Origin: Tamarix chinensis
Taxonomy: Eukaryota; Streptophyta; Magnoliopsida; Caryophyllales; Tamaricaceae
Assembly (NCBI GenBank): GCA_030549775.1
Contig: CM060172.1
Location: forward strand, 125,539,122 to 125,603,121
Direction of reading: 5' to 3'
DNA length: 64,000 nt
Made by a program: the position numbers and the translations under genes. Numbering within the stretch: the first letter of the stretch is position 1; the number at the start of each line of letters is the position of its first letter. Below, piece after piece: positions 60,501 through 64,000 of this stretch. The notes under the pieces were generated by a model that saw only the letters and a program-made list of their open reading frames with translations, was not told the DNA's origin and ran no database searches.

Positions 60501-63468
60501 CCAATAAAGTACCCATGGGTGGGTTCATGAATATCTGAAATACAAGATACAACCACATGTCTGGCACAAGCATTCACCCTTAGGGCCTGATGTTTTCCAT
60601 TCTTCTTCATTTGCAAAAGTGAAGATCTTCGCCATACTTCACAAACGGATTATTTCAACTTCACCAGTCTACAACAGCCAAATGTCAAAGAGTGACAGGC
60701 TTGGGCCCTACGGGATGGATCATGACCAAGCTAGATGCATTCAAACACTCAGTTTGATAGGAAACAAGTACTAGATAGATAGAGTACACTTTGGGATTCT
60801 CTAAGGTATCCTAAAAGGTTCTAAAGTACTCTAGAACAATATGGAATAAGGAGAAATGGGGTGTTCTTAATTGTTCTTTTGCAAAGAAGATAAGAAAAAC
60901 TAGATATTTTGTGCCGCTCCTAGAAGGGAAGATGGCAAATATTTGCAAAGGTAGGGGAAGACTTAGAATGCATTAGAATGGAACTTAGTGTAGCAAGTTC
61001 TAGAATTTTCTCATAAGGAAGAGGCTTGCCTATATAAGAAGGCCACTTTCCCCTCATTTACAGGCATTCAAGTTGTAAGCTCCCACTTATCTCTACTTCC
61101 TATGTTCTCAGGTTAGAAGTACAAGGCTTTATTCCTTATAGTCTCTTAAGTTCTCTACTACCATGTCCTGTACTACTCAATCTCTTACCTTGCCGTCTAT
61201 TACTAAGTTATTTTGACCTAGAAGGATTGTGACTAAGAAAATATTGCACGGGTCAAATAGGAAAAGTCATCCTGCGACACAAGCCTCACAACACTATCAC
61301 TAGCTTTCTCCTTTTTCACTTTATCAAAATCATATCTGCCTCGAAAAAAATATTTATGAAGAAAAATTGATTTTTGTAATAAAAAAATGAGGGATCAGAC
61401 ATAGAAAAGAAAATTGCAGTTGTGGTCGTGATTGCCATATTGGGGTATTGCGGAAGATATTTTATATGTCACAGTTATCACAACGACAAATATCATTAAA
61501 TATTGGTAAATATCAATAGAATATCAGAATATATCAACTAATACATATCATAATAGTTGATATACGTGTGATTTCATTTCTACATCGCATATCAGCAGGC
61601 TGAAAATCGGTTATATATATCAGGATATATATTGGTGTATCGGCTGATATTTTATTCCATAAGATTTGGGCATTCACAAATGGCAAGAAAACCAAAATAA
61701 AACATCAGAAAAAATCCCAACCCTACACCAAAGCTAATTTTCGCCACACTTCCAGGTTCATTCTCTTACCCTTGCCAACCAAAGAGCCTCAATAATGAGG
61801 TCAACAAAGAGTGTATACATAGCGCATTTCTGGTTCCCTCTACCAATTTTTGGCCAGGAAATACAATATGACACTTGCCAAGAATCAGAAAAACAATTCC
61901 AATCTCCAAATATCATAGGGTCAGAGCCAGGTCGGTAATTTCCCAGAGAGATGAATATATATCGAAACTGGCCAATGAATTGATCTTAGAAGCATCATTA
62001 AAAGAAAATTTAATCAAACATAACAAATTGTAACAAAACTTAAATCAGACACTTCAAGTCTTCAGGCAGTCACCATCACCAAAAAGCCACAATTCTTAAA
62101 TATTTCCTACAATTTGTAGTTGTATTAAGGGATGCAAGGCAGCTTACTTCAGCTGACACACTTCTTTTCTCCTCCAGATCAGCTTTATTCCCTGCAAGGG
62201 CCATTACCATGTTCGGGTTTCCTGACAATAGATACAGGGCCATAAAGAATGTGAGTACTACTAACAGTGATAAGCAGGAAATACTGGAAACAAAATACCA
62301 GATCCATTAGTCACAAAAAAAAGGGTTATATACAGATAGCATATAAGCAATACAGACAGCAAGCACCTTGCTTCTGGAGTTCCTGTACCCACTTCTTAGC
62401 GCGTGCAAATGATTCCTGCAAGTATTTCAGAATCGGAAACTTGATGAGACGTAGAAAGCAGAAAGTAGAGAAAGAGTAGAAATATCTGTAACCCCTACCC
62501 AACCAATACAAGATATAGAGAGGACCATAAAATAAAATCTGATCATGTTATAAGGATTGTGGAGCAAGTACCCAGGGCAGGATCAAGACAGATAATCACT
62601 GGCCCTGAAATAGGGGAAATCAAGTTTCTTGGTTCATTAATGAACAAAGTCTGATCATGGTTTGCATCACATGGTGGAGTCAGATAACGAGGCAGCGGTA
62701 GACATCCATTGTAAACTAAACTGTAAACAACAGAACACTACCAAAGAACAACAACGTTCACAATCACAAACACAAATTCTCCAATCGTCCGGTCAAAAGT
62801 AAAACACAAGATATAGTTATCTCCCTCAGCCCTAAGCGATAAAAAGCATAACTGAATATATTCAAGGGAGAAAGAAAAAATAATAAGGAGCAGAACAAGA
62901 GTACTGACAGTGCTAGAGATATCGTAGACAATGATAGCAGCAGCAGCACCTCTGTAGTACATTGGAGCCAAGCTATGGTACCTCTCTTGGCCAGCAGTAT
63001 CCCATATCTCAAACTTCACTGTCGCATCATTAACAGCTAACGTCTGAGAGAAAAAGGCTGCTCCAATTGTCGATTCCTAAATGAGATTCATCACAATCAT
63101 CGTCAATAAACCTTTTCATCGCCATAATCAGCCTCATCAAAGTTTGATCGTAACCGAGCGATGAAAAACCCTGATTTCACATAATTGACAGAGAAAATTG
63201 GACCTGAAATTCAAGAAATTGGCCTTTGACGAAACGCAAAACAAGACTGGATTTACCGGCTCCCATATCACCAAGCAGAACCTGATACGGACATCAAATC
63301 AATCAAAGAGCGAAGCTAGCAATCAGATAATCACGCTAAAGATTAAAGAATGGCCGAGGTGTCAACAGCATCGAGAAGATCAACGATGATCATATCCGAG
63401 TAAAGAAAAACCCTAAGCTAAAGCCTTACCAGTTTCGCATTTAGATTGTTGTGTCCGATTGTAGCCAT
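57528..63468 (-). CDS. RABF2: Rab5-type small GTPase, RABF2 (RHA1/ARA7 type), seven exons
   Basis: GTP-binding switch that recruits effectors to endosome/prevacuolar membranes and directs vacuolar and endocytic traffic. Exons: 63468-63430, 63281-63204, 63076-62909, 62415-62367, 62221-62148, 58057-57964 and 57628-57528, all with GT-AG introns; 200 residues, the family's usual length. Start [13 protein letters not shown] is the only ATG fitting the plant Rab5 N-terminus. Seen: P-loop GDMGAGKSS (residues 17-25), switch [10 protein letters not shown] (40-48), switch II WDTAGQE (64-70, catalytic Gln 69), guanine motif NKAD (123-126), ETSAK (151-155) and C-terminal SSCCA with Cys 198/199 for geranylgeranylation. 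The double cysteine and lack of an N-terminal MGC argue against the plant-specific RABF1/ARA6 type. All key residues are present, so it should be active. The [15 protein letters not shown] and QKQGNPN wording differs from Arabidopsis RHA1/ARA7 and suggests a separate RABF2 branch. Choice between RABF2A and RABF2B is not possible here. Confidence 0.96.
58058..62147 (-). other. Rab5 intron 5, 4.1 kb, with an internal direct duplication
   Basis: This intron is about eight times longer than any other in the gene. About 58725-59880 and 60005-61990 are two diverged copies of the same sequence in the same order. Matching pairs are AAGTAGCTAGGGGCCA/AAGTAGCTAGGGGTCA, AAAATATCCTAATCTAGT/ACAACATCCTAATCTAGT, GATTTCCTTGGCC/AATTTCCTTGGCC, AGCCTTAATAATGAG/AGCCTCAATAATGAG and ATCTCCAAATATCA in both. 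The second copy is longer because of extra DNA (60693-61290 and about 61395-61650). Splice sites are intact, so the gene should be unaffected. Confidence 0.75.
60693..61290 (+). mobile_element. LTR-like insertion inside the intron duplication
   Basis: Present in the second intron copy but absent from the first at the matching point (after ACAGCCAA). It begins TGACAGGCTTG and ends CAAGCCTCACA, so its ends are TG...CA with a short inverted repeat. It holds GCCTATATAAGAAGGCC (61028-61044), a good TATA box. About 600 bp, no coding frame and no clear target duplication. A solo LTR (copia or TRIM-like) on the plus strand fits best. Confidence 0.5.
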
Positions 63469-64000
63469 GGAAATTCAATCAATAATTTAGATCGGCTATC
63501 GAAACTTCTTCTGCAATTTGGGACAGGAGATAGAATCGAGTAGGCTTGAAGGTTTTTGGATGAAAATGGAGTTTGCTTCCTAAGGATGATGATGTTTGAC
63601 GTTCTGACGATGATGTGTTGGTCCGTAGCAGAATATGGATGTACATCGACACGTTTTGTTTTACTAAAGTTATTTCTTTTCAGTTAATTATTTTCTTAAA
63701 ACACTGCTGTTAGACGGGAAAAATACGTTACTTCATCGTATATACGGGGGCACACACCCGACTCTCACTTCAATAAAAGATTTGCGTTTGTTGCATAGTT
63801 CGCGCTTAGGATATATCTAAAATTTTATATTTAAAATATCAAATATTTACTCTTTTATATATATATATAAAAGAGTAAATATAATTATAAATAATTTATT
63901 CAATATTTAATTTTTATAACAAATTACAAATAAAAATTATTTTGATTATAAAATAATAAACCAATCTAACTTGAACGGATCTAATATAATAATTTAATTC
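63469..64000 (-). promoter_or_regulatory. Rab5 upstream region
   Basis: It should hold the 5' untranslated region and promoter. A TATATA-like word within CGTATATACG lies near 63738-63745, about 270 bases before the ATG, and is a possible TATA box, though unproven. Beyond 63780 the DNA is AT-rich and holds the palindrome listed separately. Confidence 0.4.
63843..63882. repeat. Perfect 40-bp AT-rich palindrome
   Basis: Arms ATATTTACTCTTTTATATAT pair without a single mismatch over 20 bases and with no loop (centre between 63862 and 63863). Confidence 0.85.

Noticed and set aside
57528..63468. RABF1/ARA6-type Rab5
   Set aside because: The protein ends in CCA and lacks the N-terminal myristoylation signal that marks ARA6.

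Overview
The window is plant nuclear DNA, most likely from a flowering plant with a repeat-rich genome. The evidence is an intron-split plant Rab5 gene, AT-rich non-coding DNA, Ty3/gypsy retroelements with initiator-tRNA-Met primer sites, and several miniature inverted-repeat elements. I cannot name the species. Nearly all short open frames here lie inside repeats and are not treated as genes.

Only one intact protein gene is visible: a Rab5-type small GTPase (RABF2, RHA1/ARA7 type) on the minus strand, 57528-63468. It has seven exons, all with GT-AG introns, and encodes 200 residues. Its 4.1-kb fifth intron holds an old direct duplication and an LTR-like insertion.

1-18300 is a graveyard of minus-strand LTR retroelements. 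It holds a solo LTR (929-5734), an LTR end (to 9165), a gag relic (about 9955-10215), a primer site and leader (10670-10759), and an older LTR starting at 10760 that seems to be interrupted by another solo LTR (13248-17888). 18300-28200 is mostly unassigned AT-rich DNA with two recognisable MITEs.

28205-52949 is a nested composite. A fold-back or Mutator-like DNA element has about 240-bp terminal inverted repeats and an 8-bp target duplication (ACTTCAAG), and carries a 21-bp minisatellite. Three plus-strand LTR retroelements inserted into that minisatellite: a solo LTR (28609-32481); a very young LARD-type element (33066-43357) with two 4383-bp LTRs, only 1526 bp of non-coding interior and a perfect GATGG target duplication; and a decayed Ty3/gypsy element (43410-52527). 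The last was itself hit by a minus-strand LTR (47895-52206).

The LTR families share an unusual design: a pyrimidine-rich block (just before a TATA box where one can be seen), a long transcribed leader with tandem repeats, and, in three of the families, a two-block array of small hairpins. In the LARD one hairpin stem shows paired base changes that suggest a conserved RNA structure. This leader module is the most interesting candidate for an undescribed functional element. All statements come from reading the sequence by eye; no alignment or database search was run.
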